From assembly GCF_010015445.1 (NCBI RefSeq), contig NC_053134.1, positions 10,537,265 through 10,601,264 of the forward strand: a stretch of DNA of 64,000 nucleotides, read 5' to 3'. A program made the position numbers and the translations under genes. The notes under the pieces were generated by a model that did no database searches, was not told where the DNA came from, and saw only the letters and a program-made list of their open reading frames with translations. Numbering within the stretch: position 1 is the first letter of the stretch; every line of letters starts with the position of its first letter. This stretch comes from Perca fluviatilis (taxonomy: Eukaryota > Chordata > Actinopteri > Perciformes > Percidae). This document shows, in pieces, positions 36,255 through 50,650 of this stretch.

Positions 36255-39200
36255 GTATGTATAAATACAGAAATAAACAGCCAAACAGACAGACTGAGAC
36301 GAGGGAGAGAACAAGTGAAGTCGAAGAACAACAACACTGAATCCCACGACAAACAAAAGCAACAGACGAATGATGAAACCCTGTGACGGAACAGAATATA
36401 AAAAGGGGAGAAAAAACAGTCAATAACTCCAAGTAGTTATATTTAAAAAAAAAAAAAAAAAAAAAGGATCAGCGGAGAGAGATTCAACGCATGGAGAAAA
36501 GAGCGTGTGCAGAATCAATGTTTTAAAAGCGCAAGTTGGCTTGATTGTGGGATTGAAGAGAAAGTGTGAAAATGATTTTAGCTTCAGAGTTAGACTGGAT
36601 TTACTATGAGGGGGCTGGGGGGGGACAGGCCAGAAAATCACTATGTTGAATCATTTACACGAGAGGACAGTGACGAGACTAGACTGGATGCCGTGCATAT
36701 TTATGCATTTGTATGAGAGGCAGACAGATTTACAAAGACAAAGGAATAAAGGAACTGAGATTTCTTTGATTCAAGATAAAGAAAAGAGGAAAATGAAGGT
36801 GCACATGGGAGACAGGTGAAAGATACAAACAGAGGGAAGTGCACTCAACAAAGCAGAACATTCAGATTAAAGTAATGTAAAGATGCTGTAAGCAGAATAA
36901 CACATTCATCATAACAACAGCTACACACGAGATAAGTCTGTTTCCATAAGGTCGGGTTCTCTCTTTTGGGAATACGCAGCAGTTTTTGCGTGTGAAAGCA
37001 AGTGCCCATATCCTCCGAGCAGATGGCTGATGTGCTGATATCAACACCATTGATTTATGGGAGAGCTAGTGTTGTGTTTAGATGCTAAATTATTTTACAG
37101 TATGTGTGTGTGCTTCTGCGTTGTTGTTGAGAGGACAATGCCCCTGGGTGTGTTTACTGTGTGCATATGTGTGATTGTCTCGATTTTGTTGTTGTTGTTC
37201 TTCAAGGTGGACCGAAATGTTTCTAAACATCCAGCTCATCACCCCCGCTTCCTTCTGTGCTGAAATTAGGATGGTTCGGAAAATGGGTTTACGACAATGT
37301 TCAGCTGTACGCTAGGTGATTACTAATGCAAGGCACACACAGGTGTGACCAAGTATGAAAAAGGAAGTGAATGCATTAGCATGAAAATTGCACACTTAAT
37401 TTAAGTGTGTACCTAGATTAGAATATAAAATGCATCAAGTGAAGGCAGGTATTATAATGGAATAATATTATTCCATATACAGTAAGACCTCAAAACTAAA
37501 CCTCTCCTAAAATAATTGAGTTCCAGAGACTTAGTTTTCTGCATTTTAGTGACTTTTAAAGAATGAAAATAACAAAAAATGATAAGTACACTGCAACAAC
37601 ATTTTTATGTTATATACTTTTAATAATACATTTACATTTTAATAATTTAAGAATTAATTTTACCCTCTGGCTTCAGTATTTAGTTCTCTGAGTACTCTCC
37701 ATTTCTCTCTCTGTCTGAGGAAGACGAGGCGTGAGCAGCTCTGTTCCGTGTCACATACATGCCAGATAAACATTTGGTGTAGCTGTATTGTTGTCCGGGA
37801 GGAAACTGTAGACTATAGTAGAGTAAGAGTTGTAGGGCATAATACATGCTGTACACTGACATAAACAGGTTGTGATAATAAAAGAAGAAAAAAAGATGTG
37901 AAAATAAATCGGGAAAAATACGGGAGAATTGTGACCCCGGGAGAAAACCAGGAGAGGGCAATGAAAAACGGGAGGGTTTGCAAGTATGAGTGAGAGATAA
38001 TTCTGTATTATCCTTTATCGACTTCCAGTGAATGTAGTGTTATGAATTTACTAAATTATGTTTAATTTTATTTCCATTAAAAACTGACAGAATTAGTTAT
38101 TGACGTTTTTGTTTAGCAAGTCCGAAGAGTTTGGTCTATCTAATAATAATAATCCAGGGTTCCTTCTTAAACATAAAACTTCAAATTGAAGGACTTTTCA
38201 ATGACTTCAAATTCAAGGGCCCAACATGGCATGGTTTGAGACACGGATTAAGGTTATCTACTGTTATAACACTGAGAATAAAATAAGAACTAGCAGGCTT
38301 CACAGAAGCAAAGGAAGAAAGAAGTATCAAGAGAACTTCTTTTCTTGCACGAAATATATAAATTAAAGCACTTTCAATGACACCTTTATGACTATTTATA
38401 TCTATTTTCAACAATTTTTAAAGGCCTGGACTTTTCCTTCTAAAATTTTTATTTATATAGCAGTGTTCAAGCCAGGAACAAAAACTATGTTCCAGTGTAA
38501 GATAAAATGAAGTGCAATAACAAGATATAGGGCGATACAATCAACCAGGGATCTCTAAATATAATACAAAGCCAGCAGACAAAAACAAGATGGAGACAAA
38601 AGAAAACACCAAACCAGCATAACATAAAGCCAGATGGTAATGAGCTGTATCGTGATAAAAAAAACTCCTAATGGTCAGACGAGAATGTTTCTAATATTTT
38701 AGTAACTTCATTGATAGAAATTCTAAGGACAAAATATAAGCAGTATAATGCAATGCATTTTAACATCAAACAAACTGAAGCCTCCAAAATGAGCTCTCTA
38801 AACATTATAGATATTGTAGGACTGTTGTATCAAACTGCATTCATTTCAGTTAGATGTGCCTAATAAACTGGCAACTGAGTGTATATCGATGTTGGAAAAA
38901 TATGAATATTATAAGATTTCAACCACATCGCCCAGCCATGCGAGGAGCAAATGCGTTTGGGTTAGGGTTAAAAGCTTTGAGACAACTCACATGTGGATTG
39001 GGTGAAAAGGGCTGCAACTCAATCATTTATTGTATTTAAAGAAGACAGAGAAAGAAGAGACCAGGAGCAGAGGGTGTGTAGAGTATGCACATGTGTCATC
39101 TGCTTAGTTAAAAACATGATCAGAGACAACAAGAAGGGCCACTGAATCCTTATCTACAGTATAAAGCCACACCATTCCGCATGTTCAGATAAGCTTTCTC

Positions 39201-39799
39201 TCAATGTCATGCTCCCATACACACGGGTCAACATTCCGTGTAGGGAAGCCGGGAAAGCGAGTGACCCTGATTCAATTCCGCTAAAAGCAGTGGAGCACCA
39301 AATCTGCTCCGACAGGCCCTCCTCCGTCTGCTCTCCTGAAGCTAAATAGGTCTGCTTATTCAGGCTACCTGAGGAGAAAGTCAGCACCGCTTACATAACG
39401 GAAATACCTGTCCATGTGTGTTCTTGTGAGGGCCACAGAGATGCTTAGGTGTGCATAGGCGCGGGAAGTAGGGGTGCTGGGGGTGCGGCAGCACCCCTTG
39501 TTGGCGGCAGCACCCCTTGTTGGCAAACTGCGATCAAGCCCGTATTACCCAATGGGCATTAATCATTATGGTGATAATTATCCAATCAGAATAAAATAAA
39601 AGTTGTTTAATGTAATGATTGGGAGAAGGCCGCATGCACTGTGTAGATTGGCTAAAGATAAAGGTGGGTGGGCATAGAGCAGGTTGTTTACATCGCACTG
39701 ATCCAAGATCAGCTTTCTAAGAACGGGTTGAGATTGAAAGAGTGGAATTAATTTGTAACTGATCCCCGGTCAGATTGGGTTGTATCAGCGAGTGAAATT

Positions 39800-40421
39800 G
39801 TGGAAAAGGGAGAGAAAGAAGTGGCTGCTATAAAAAATGTCCCGCGAATAAATAGCTTTTTAAAAAGAGCTGTGAATGACGAAGAGGAGGATGTCGAGGA
39901 GCTAGCCAACATTAGCTTGGAAGAATCGCTGCCTTCTACCAGCTACACTCAGCCACAGCTAACGTTAACTTTAGCGAAGTTGTTGTGGAAAAAGACAGAG
40001 ATGAGGCCGGTCATCAGCATTACAGAACAAGGTAATGGCCCCTCAGGTACCATCATCTCTGAAGGCCCTCACCACTAGGGGACCGATTACAGAAGACCGT
40101 CCGGGAGGAAGTTATACCCAGAGGGATATCAGCCTTTCAGAATCGGGGCTAAATGTCCAGCATCTCGGAGGGGGACGAGGCTGGCGGCAGAAAGACCCGC
40201 TCTCTACTAACGAGGCACTGACCCGACACCTTCCCAACGGTGAAACGGTACCACGGGAGTGGATTCTATATTCACTGTCCACCGGAGACATTTATTGCGT
40301 TGCCTGTAAAGTTCTACCAACACACAGCAACGCATCTGTAGTAGGGTTTAGCGAGCTGCTGAGGGAGCTGGACTTTGAGGATTTGATCTGCGACTTTGCA
40401 AAGAAAAAGACAAGAAATTAG
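39800..40421 (+). pseudogene. hAT transposase N-terminal part, TTF-type zinc finger
   Basis: Two overlapping frames. The first (39800-40078) starts MEKGEKEVAAIKNVPRINSF and is acidic (NDEEEDVEEL). The second (40035-40421) contains NGETVPREWILYSLSTGDIY directly followed by CVACKVL. That layout (NGE...W..YS...G.vyC..CK) is the TTF-type zinc finger that precedes the catalytic domain in one hAT lineage related to ZMYM1-like proteins. A frameshift or lost intron separates the halves. The second frame ends soon after the finger, next to a donor-like AAAG|GTAAGA. No DDE or dimerisation domain follows. Confidence 0.7.
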
Positions 40422-40929
40422 AACTTCTAAAGGTAAGAGCTATTATGCTATCTGTACATTGAGTAGGTTAATATAATCTGTTGTGACCGTGTGACCAGAT
40501 AATGTACATATTTAGTTTAGTTTATTGAAATGCCATGCATATCAGACGTATTGCATCATAATTTTGTGATGCTGCTATAGGCCTGTGTGAGACTTAGTGG
40601 TCAAGTGCAGTAGCCTATATGTTGGCTTTTGCAGTTTGTGAAGTAGCAGCTGACTAAGTGACTGTTATTTAACAACCTTCACTCAGCTGTGTTGTGTGAT
40701 GGCATTGTTGTATCTTCAGTCAATCACGTTTCAGAATTACTATTGTGCTTTCTGCTTGGGTGATTTATAGTGAATACTATATCGCCATAGTCTTGAACCA
40801 TACAACGCTTTGGTATGATTTAATTAATTGTAACACTGTCTTGTGATGTGTGAGTCAGATGGCAGTACTTGGTGTATTGAACTGGAAAGGCATACTTGAC
40901 GCCTGCTCAGCTGGACTAGTCATTCATCT

Positions 40930-41043
40930 TTTTATTATTTTTTATTCGATAGTGACAGTGGATAGACAGGAACGGGGGAGAGAGAGAGGGAATGACACGC
41001 AGCAAAGGGCCGGAGGTCGGATTTAAACCTGGCCGCTGCAAAG
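40930..41043 (-). repeat. tRNA-derived SINE, reverse, nested in hAT
   Basis: Complement of the SINE body and B box: TTTATTCGATAGTGACAGTG, GACACGCAGCAAAGGGCCGG, then GGTCGGATTTAAACC (complement of a B box). Same family as 9527-9704. It lies inside the 39454-41221 hAT element. Confidence 0.7.
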
Positions 41044-41421
41044 GAATCTTTTGACCAGTAGTGATTGGCATGTGATTTAGTGCCTATATAGTTCGCTGTG
41101 CAGTACATAGCAGTATGTAGCCTACTTCATGGAGGGGGGGGGAGGAGGCAGAGGTAGAGTTGTTCTCGGGCACCCGCCAGCACCCCGCACCCCCTGCTGG
41201 AAATGACTTCCCGCGCCTCTGTAGGTGTGAGCGGGTGCACAGTTGCGTCTTTCATAAGGAGTGGAGGGAAATAATGAATCTTCCTCCTACATAAATAGCT
41301 CAGATACAGAGTCCAGGGGGAATTGGTACAGTTTCTACACTTTATAAAAAAAAAATCTAAAAGACTCTATAGCCAGCAGGAGGCACACAGTGGATGGAGG
41401 CAGAAAGAAAGTGAGGGATTT

Positions 41422-41424
<3 letters not shown>

Positions 41425-41458
<34 letters not shown>
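41425..41458 (+). repeat. (GT)n microsatellite
   Basis: About 17 GT units. Confidence 0.95.
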
Positions 41459-41460
<2 letters not shown>

Positions 41461-42205
41461 AGGTCAAAAGTCTTGCAGAGAGGGACACTGAGGTTGAATT
41501 ATTCATCCAAGGTTCTATCCACTGAAATATTGATGCTCGGAGAATCTACTACACATCTCTCCCTAACACACTGTCTTTTCTTTTTGCACTTTCTCCCACC
41601 CGCATTTATTTATTTACACCGGCAACTCTTTTTCATCACAGATGTGACCAGAACAAAAAAGAAAAAACGAAGGATACAGAAATGAATATGGATGGCAGGG
41701 AGCAGGGAAATTGAAACTGAAGAGAAACGGAGATTTGACATCCTTGGATTAGAGAGGTTATTACTCTCTTTTCCATTTATTTTTCTTTCTCTCACACACC
41801 TCACACGAAGGTAGAGACAGATCCATAATAAGAAAACATTAGTTTAAGAGAGAGAACAATAGACATCAAAAGAGAAAAAAAGTTAGCTATTGAGGGAAAG
41901 AGGAGCTGGAAAGAAAGGAGATACATGAAGGAACAGAAGGAAATAATGCAGAGAAAGAAGACAAAGTACAGAGCTCTTTCACACCGGCAGATTATGGTTT
42001 TCTCCAATCCCAGATGCAGATCAAAAGGAGAAGGACTGCTCTCAGACCACTGACGTTACACCAAACTGTAGTGATTTTGTTTTAACGCAAATGCACAGTA
42101 AACCATGATGAAAGCAGACCAGTGGGTTTGATGAATCCTGTGTGAAAGTGTAAAAGTGAGTATGAAAGACAAGACAAATAGAGAGAGTAAGAGAAAGTCA
42201 GTCTT

Positions 42206-42216
42206 TGTGTGTGCGC

Positions 42217-42264
<48 letters not shown>

Positions 42265-42292
42265 GTGTATGTGTGTGTGTGTGTGTGTGTGC
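42206..42292 (+). repeat. (GT)n microsatellite, interrupted
   Basis: About 43 units with GCGCGC, GC and AT interruptions, a mature imperfect tract. Confidence 0.95.
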
Positions 42293-43250
42293 ACCCATTT
42301 TACAAAGCACAGAGCACCACCAGCCTCCTCCACCTCACCCTCTATCAACGATTTTCCATCTTCACTCTGCCTCATTTCGTCTCAGTGTGATTCGCACACA
42401 CAAAGGCCCTTCTTCTCCAGCCAGAGAGACAATTAACCCTGGCTTAATGAGCAAAACAGGGGAAAACAAATGCCTCCTAGGGACAGATAAATATTTCACC
42501 AGCCTGTGTTTATACCAAACAACAAGAGCACGGAAACCAGGCCACATTCATTCAAAGTTGAACTCTTTCAAAGTTCTTCACTCTTGCTTTGTCCCATGTG
42601 GAAGTGAATAACTGTGAAGTCAAGGACCTATGGAAAACACATCTACTCTGGATGCATTTTGACCACATGAGGAAGAATGTGTGCATGTTAAAATGCATCT
42701 CTGGAATAAGAAAAAGAGAAAGTGATGGGAAAAATAGAACAATAGATTCTGAGGAAAACAGATAAATTCACTTTCAGGAGCTGCTCTGCATCTTATGAGT
42801 GTGTGCAGATATTTTTAGAGGCAGGTCTTGCTGCTATGCTGGAGCAGCACTGCGGGGTGCTTACTTCTGAAACAGCGTGACGGATGAAAAGCGCAAATGA
42901 AATCAAAAGTGCAAACTGCCTGAACCAACACGGTGGGCCTGTTACACTACCTCATTCACATACATGTCCCCTCAGAAACAGCAGTCATCATAATGTGTTA
43001 TTTTCATCTCTGCACCAATTTTGAATAAGATGGGGGTGCAAATATCAAAGAAAAAGCCAAGGGGTGCAACTAGCCTGTTAACCAACATATAGCAGCAGCA
43101 ACACGCAAGAGGGTGATTTTTATGTTCGCAAATGCAAAAGCTGCTGGGAGATCAGATGAAAGGTTAATGAACCCTGTGAGGGAATTCAGTCATTGCTGTT
43201 GCAAATAATGTGTCCAGGAAGTTATCTTCAAAGCAGCGATGAAACATTAA

Positions 43251-43776
43251 AGGTCCCATGGCATGAAAATTTCCCTTTAGGGAGGTTTTTTAACATATAT
43301 GTGCCCCTAGCCTGCCTATGGTCCCCCAGTGGCTAGAAATGGTGATAGCTGTAAACCGAGCCCTGGGTATCCTGCTCTGCCTTTGAGAAAATGAAAGCTC
43401 AGATGGGCCAATCTGGAATCTTGCTCCTTATGAGGTCATAAGGAGCAAGGTTACCTCTCCTTTCTCTGCTTTGCCCACCCAGAGAATTTGGCCCGCCCAT
43501 GAGAGAGAGACATCATGGCTTGAAAACAAGCAAAGTGGCAGTTGGTCAAGGCCACACCCCCACCCTCCACCTTGCCACCCCTCTCTCCTCCTCAATAGCA
43601 TTTAAAGCTACAGACACAGAAATGGCACATACTAAGGAAAGCTCATTGTGGGACTGGCTCTAGTGGCTGTAATTCTGCACCAAGGCAGAATTTCGGGAAA
43701 GAGACTTCAGATACAGTATTAGGGGACCACTAAGGTCTATATAAAAGCATCCAAAAAGGAGCATGTTGTAGGACCT
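43251..43776. mobile_element. TTAA-flanked MITE, 526 bp
   Basis: TTAA at 43247-43250 and 43777-43780. Ends AGGTCCCATGGCATG and the complement of AGGTCCTACAACATG. Same family as the truncated copy at 24173-24460. No coding content. piggyBac or Kolobok superfamily by the TTAA target. Confidence 0.82.
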
Positions 43777-45922
43777 TTAAAAGAAAAACTAAAAGAGAAA
43801 ACAAGAAAGTCAGCCAACTCCCTGGATGCCACAAGAGCTGACAAAGCTATTAATAAAGTATATCAATAGATTATTTATAAAGCCTCCTGTGTTCATGTGT
43901 TTAACAAAAATCAAAAAAATAAACTTGACACTGCAGTACATCTTCTACAGCAACAGACGTGTGTCAAAACTCTCCTGCAGGCCTTTCGTATACGGCGCAC
44001 TCAGACTTTTAAACCCTAGGGGATTGAAAATATATATGGCGCTCAAAGTCAGCCAAACTGTAAAACTGTAACACAGCAATGAAAGGCGAACTGTCCTCTG
44101 TGAGTCCAATTCGGTCAGAAAACGTGGCAGTTTTACAGTACAGCTGACTCTAAAAGCCTGCCGTGATTTTCCTCAAACCACTTGGGTCTGAATGCGAGCG
44201 TGTGGTGTTGAAGCGAAGGCTTGTTCAAGTGCTTTGACATATAGTTTGACCAGCAGAAGTGAAAGACCGACTGTGTAAATCTGGAGTCTAAAAGTGGCAT
44301 TTCTCGATGTGGGGAAGGACTTTTTGAACTAATGAATTGAGACCACATCAAATTATACATATGCATAGTTGCATTTTGCTGCTTTAATATGGTCTTTTGC
44401 AAACAGGAGTTTTACTGTAAGAAAAAGAAATCAGATCTCAAGTGCTACTTTTTTTCTGGCTAGATGAATGAATAGTAGGTGAAGCTGCTCAACTGCAATG
44501 AGAATGGGACATACGATAAAACCTAACACACTTGTTCTTTAGGTGTTTGCTGCATACTACCGATGTGGATTTAAAAGATTATTTTACGATGTAAATAAAA
44601 TGTACTATTCACCAAAGGACTCATGAATATTTGAATTTGATCATGAGGCATTGTCTTACAGTTACCTCTGTTCTGTGTTTTTCAATTGCAGCTTTTTTCC
44701 TCAAACTTTGGCTAAATAGGAAAAAATAAAAATAAAACTTTGGCTAAATAATATTAAATGAATTAATTCAAACCTAAACTCCAATGCCTGATGTGCCTTT
44801 TTGTGTTCTTTGTTCTGACGCTGCATCACAAACTGCAATACTTGGTTTATAAATAATAAAAAATATTTTTGCACACAGCCTGCTTTGTTGTTATTTCCGA
44901 CCAAAAGAACTGGCATATGCAAACAAGTTATATTTCTGAAATCTGGAACAAAAAAAAAAAAAGTCCTCAGACGGAGGTAGCCGGGGGCAACATAACTCTA
45001 GCCTGAGAAAGATAAATGAATACTTGGACTGACTGATGTTTAGCCTCGACAGAAAGCACTGAAGTCTTTGCCAGTGAGGGAGACTGTAACCACATTTACT
45101 TATGGTGTAGTCCATCTCAAATATACGAGAAGAAGATAAGAATCTTGACTGCTTGATATACCCCATCCATCGCCCCCAGTGATTGCATTTACTTTCCACT
45201 TGGCCCTTCTGTCCTCTGCACTGCTTGCTGCTACGCAAATGTTTCTTAATCTTTGACAGATTCTCTGTCCGACAAATGCCTTTTGAGGAAAGGGCAGCGC
45301 AACCTTGGCTCCTTTATTTCATCACACCACCCTGCCCTCCTTCCCTTCACTCAGAGGTTTGGTCAAAGTGATGACTGGCTCTAACAGCTCATTAGCCGCT
45401 GAGGCCTTGTTACGATGCGCTTAATGGAGATGGCTTAAGCTGAGAAAGCAGCAGAGAGACAGACTGAGACTTGATGAGTGGAAGAGATCTCCAGTGTTCT
45501 GAAATGGCTTAACTCTGACCTACTGTACTGTTTAAAACAGCATCATGGGGGAGGGGAACATCTATGTGTGAAATATAAAAAGCTTGGGAGCGTTGGCTTC
45601 CAGCGAGGGAGGGCGGCTTCAAACATGAGGTCATAAAAGTGGACAGAAAAGAAAATGACAGCAGAAAGAAAATGAAAAAACAACTGAAGGTGTGAAACTG
45701 AGTGATAAGGTTAGAGGAGAACACAGAAAGAGCAGGTCTGGTGAGAACTCCGAGACAGACAAACAGAGAATGAAAGCGAGGGGAGGGTGAGAAGGTGAGA
45801 TAAGGTGAAATTGTGTTTCTCCCTTTCTCCTCCATCACAGGCTTGGCTGATAAGTGATGTCTGACAACACTAGTGGCAGGGGAGAACAGTCATCTAAAAC
45901 ACTCCCATCCATCTAGGGATAC

Positions 45923-46107
<185 letters not shown>

Positions 46108-46448
46108 CTACTGTGTTGTGACCATGCAAGCAAATAACTGTGTGTTGCTTCTGTCCTGTTCCAGATGAGATGACGTGTTTTTTACTGGGTTGAACACCAT
46201 CAATTAATTCACAACTCCGGTTTTAACCTGGTATTCCTTTGTTTGTTTTTTAAATAAACCATGTGGGGGTGTTTGTGGCACTGTAGAGCAATGTTTTGAT
46301 GAGCAGGTCCCTCTTATATTGTATCTTGTGCTCTACTACTATGCACATGAGGACACACATGTACTGTATGTGCTCACGTGTGCTGCTGCCATGATGCAAA
46401 AGGGCAGTAATAGAAATGTAGTGCATACAAGCTATGCACTATACATTA

Positions 46449-46474
46449 TATATATATACACATTATATATATAT

Positions 46475-46536
<62 letters not shown>
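46449..46536 (+). repeat. (TA)n microsatellite, interrupted
   Basis: TA tracts broken by ACACATT pieces, then about 27 clean TA units. Confidence 0.93.
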
Positions 46537-46538
<2 letters not shown>

Positions 46539-49500
46539 TTATTAGAAACTCAATGAAACAGAAGATTGGGAATTTTACTGGCTTCTGGACTGCACTGAAC
46601 TGTATATTGTGTGGCTAATCTGACAGGAAATCTGCTGGATGCCTCAAACAGAGACAGACAGATTTTTTTGTAGCAACAGATGGTGGAATGAGTGAAATGT
46701 TTTTAATAATGAAATTCACACCGGAGAGCTGCCCGTTCGGTACAACCATGTTTACTACTAAGCAGGAAAGGTGGGGGTTCAGTGTGTTGCTTGAGGTTAA
46801 CTAACCAAATCAGTAGCTCTTATACATTTTTATCGTCTAGATTTTCCCTACATGTTTAAAGGATTCCTCTCCCAAATTTTAGACCTTTCTTTTTAAATCA
46901 ATAGCGGTATGATGGTTGCATCAGTGAGTCCAATCAAACAGAAATAGGAGGATTAACAGAAGAGAACAGATGCTGATGAGATGGCACCTCGGCCTGGCTA
47001 AGTGAAACAGACAAAGCTCAAGAGATATTGATTAAGGCTAAATAAGGACAGGCCTCTTGTGTCTGTGGTCACTCAGCAAAGACACTTTCGAATCTGATAA
47101 TACTGCTGTTTAGTTTGCAACTTGACGACTTAGGTGTGAATTACTCTGGGCTGCTGGGCATGTGTGTACAGTCAGGAAGAGCCTTTTCACACCTGCCGCC
47201 TCCCTCTTGGATCATGGCACTGTGACAGATCGTCTCATCGGCGTTTGGAGGAGGTGTGGGGGTGTGGGTGTGTGTATGGTGTGTCAAGGCCAGGTGTGAG
47301 ACAGGTGCAGCATTTCCTGGCAGTACACGGGGAAGAAGGGAGGAGGACTGATGGGAGTCAGTGTAGGATGTAACAGCCTCTCTCAGAGGGCTGGACCACA
47401 CAACTTCATCACACCATTACAAGGCCTTATGTTATTTGTGTAAAAAGTGGAACGTCGGTGATAAGAAGCATAAGAAATGTTTAATTAAACACTCTACACA
47501 GGTACCGACACACAACAGGGGATTGGACAAGCACATATACCCCCACACAATAGCCCGCTGCTTTTAATTACACTCACACCATTCACCCGACCATACAGAG
47601 CGGGAAGGCGGGGGGAGGCAGAGACGAAGAAAATAAAAAGGATCTTGAGAGATGATAAAGGCAGCAGTACTGACAGGGACGAGTAAAAGAAAACTAAACA
47701 CGACGACGAAAAACAAAAAAAACATCACATTACACAGGGAACCAAGAGGCAAATAAAAAGAGGCAAACATTATAGACTCCTTACGCTACAAGCCTCACGT
47801 TACACATCAACTAAGAGAGAACCATGGGAGACATCACCCGCAGTCACTTCTCCTGCTCTTATGCGACCAATAACAACATCATCCTGTTCAGCAGCAACAC
47901 ACTGAGTCATTCTGTAGAAAGGCGTCAGATGTTTAGAGCTGCGATCAGAGAGGATCTGATAGCCCCAAAGTCTTCACTGAATCACATCACCATAAGTAAT
48001 ACGTCCCTTCTCTACTCGGTTGTGCTTATTTTATTTATTTTTCCAACAGGTCTCTTGAGGAATTCTGTCACAGCAACGAGGATCAGTGCATTCTTAACAT
48101 ATACTACAGTTAGTATTTGTGTAAAGGATCTTTTAAAAGACTGTAGTGCCTCTTCCGAATGGTGTGTCAGGAAAAGGAAACCATTTCAATGGATCTAGAT
48201 TACAATCAATTAAATAACCATTGTAGTGATTGCACAAACAATGCTTAAAGGGGTTGTTTTATGTTAACATATAATCCATATGTTAACACATAATCCATGT
48301 GTTCTAAATATTGAGGGGGATGTGCCCCTAGCATATTGTACAACTAGCAGTAACTGTAAGTTGGAACAAAATAGTTCTTTAATTTAAGTCTAGGAAACAG
48401 AAGCACAACAATAACTTTATTATTTCATCAAATTATATGGTGAAAATGGATTTCTAACCACTAGTTTCTACTTTCTAAGAAGAACAAAAAAAGTTTGTAC
48501 CCCTCAAAGCCATTGTTCAGAGCTTTTATGGAATTCAAGCCAAACTTCAAAATCAATCAGTCTACATCTATGATCCAAATGCACATTTAATACTATCCCA
48601 CTGATCCTCTATAATGAAATCTCTCTTTACACCAGCTGAGGATAAATACAATCCAAATATCCTCATGAGGGCGTCCAGATGGTTGCCAAACCCTTTTCCA
48701 AGACTGACAGAAAAATAATTACGCTATATGACTTTTTTTTTCATACCATTCTTATAACTATTCTTTTTATTGTCATACCTAAAGCTCAAAAACATGGAAC
48801 AGCTATGGGATGAGAAAAGTTTTTTTTTTTTTAAACATCAACTTCCTTACTAACAAGTCTATTTAAAGTTCTGTGTCTGAGCGTACAGTAGATGCCAAGT
48901 TTTAGTTTCAAGTAATTTGCTGATTGCAAAAACAGGCGAGCATGGAGACACGCCTTGGCAATAATCATTAAAAAGATAGACAGTTAGATTATCATCATGC
49001 TTCCGTACTCTGCGGGCTATATTATCTGTCATACGAGGTACACACTCTGTCATGGTAATTATGATGACGGACACGATGGTCTCTCATAGCTGTCCGGCCG
49101 ACACACAGTGCGATTAATCAATCAAAGCTCGCGACACAGGGGGGTTCACCCTTTAAGACGGGCATAATAATCCATAACTGCTCCTCACATCCACATGCTG
49201 ATCCATCAACATGCCACACTAAAGACGAGAGAGAGAGCAGGAAAAAAAAGTCTGAGTAATGGAGTGATCTGTTAGCCGATTCCCAGAATAATTATGACTG
49301 TCATGAGGATGTAACGAAGCTGATGAGCGCTCCATTAGTATATCAAGCAGCACTGTCTGTGAAGTTTACTAATAAACAAACCAATGGGTGTATTAGTGGA
49401 CTTCAAATGGATGTAACTGTTTGGTTTCTAGTTTGGTCACAGTTTAAACGGTAAAACACATACAAATCTATTTAAAAAACAAATAAACGCTATAATAAAA

Positions 49501-49631
49501 AGTACACCAAGGGATGCAACCGCAAAGAAACACCAAATGTACAAATTTTACTTCAGAACAAACAACGGAAAAAAGTTTTTTATGCAATTTCTTTTTTTTA
49601 TTACATAATCTAATATATAAAAACTTTGAAC

Positions 49632-50650
49632 AGGGCCTGGCTAGCATTTTCCCCCTGCTTTCAGTCTTTATGCTAAGCTAGGGAGCAGCAGCAAAACGTA
49701 TTTTAGCCACCTAAAAAAAGACCCACCTAAAAAAAATCTGTTTACGTGTACACTATATTTCAAATATTTTCACCGCTTTACCTTGCCATCAGACAGTCGT
49801 TTCCGACAGTGAAATTAAGCGGTTACCGATGCTCTAAGCTAGCAGTCTACTTTGACAAAAGATGTAATTTTACCTTGCAGAACACAGGAGTTGCTGATCT
49901 ACTGCTGCCTCGGTCCATCAATGGTTTGTTTGTGTTATTGTGTGACTTTGGGTGTTTTAAAGCAGGGATCTTCAACAGGGGGGTCCAGGGCCCCCTAGGG
50001 GGTCCTCAGAGTCAATGCAGGGGGGCCTCCCAATTATTGTTCATTTTAGAAGTTTTTTCAAAAATTTAAAAGTCTTAACATGAATCTAACATATTATTAG
50101 CAAATATAAATCCCCACTGATAATTGACATACTGGCCTATATGTAAGGTGGTCACTAAGGCCATCCACAGACACATGAAAAAACATGATTTATAAAATAA
50201 TGGCAACAATTATTAGGCTATTTTAATAGCATAGTATTCTATGTAAATAAAAAGTTATGTATAGGCTTTAGACTGCCCTACATGTTATTGTAGGCCCAGT
50301 TTAATATGCAACTCAATTTATACAATATATGTAGTAGGGGGTCCCTGATCCGTCTAGCTTTAAGTCTTAAAAAACACTGAAGACCTATGTCTTAAAGGGT
50401 TAGCCTGGATTCACCAAATAATTCCCAGTCACAAAGGGCTGTCTGTCAAGGTAAAGCGGGGCCTTTTTTTAGGTTGCAACAATATGTTTAGCTGCTGCCC
50501 CCATCCACAGCAGTACATTTTTATGCTTCCGTGTCAGTACTCCAACCTGCTTCTCCGACCTGGGGGCGAGCCGGCCATCTACTGTAGGTAATACAGTGAG
50601 TATAAGTACCTCATACAACCCCACTTCAAAATATCCAAACTATTCCTTTA
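49632..50650 (+). repeat. Composite of two interspersed repeats
   Basis: The outer sequence begins GGGCCTGGCTAGCATTTTCC with TTTATGCTAAGCTAGGGAGC and ends CCAAACTATTCCTTTAA near 50634-50652, both marks of the GCTAAGCTAAG family seen at 29720. Inside, 49962-50385 is a second repeat: GCAGGGATCTTCAACAGGGG with GGGGGTCCTCAGAGTCAATG at the left, and GTAGGGGGTCCCTGATCCGT at the right. The inner block looks like an insertion into the outer one. The exact ends are not defined. Confidence 0.5.

Larger units (their letters stand above)
39454..41221 (+). mobile_element. hAT-type DNA transposon, 1768 bp
   Basis: Ends CATAGGCGCGGGAAGT and the complement of CAGAGGCGCGGGAAGT (15/16 match). The 8-bp target duplication TAGGTGTG is at 39446-39453 and 41222-41229. 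Both are hAT hallmarks. The inside carries a plus-strand remnant of a transposase N-terminus with a zinc-finger motif and, on the other strand, a SINE. The catalytic domain is missing, so the copy is an internal deletion derivative. It sits in the last apaf1 intron, antisense to the gene. Confidence 0.88.

Noticed and set aside
47824..48198. A 124-codon plus-strand frame starting MGDITRSHFSCSY
   Set aside because: No recognisable domain, no splice partner, antisense within the apaf1 intron. Composition is like the surrounding non-coding sequence.
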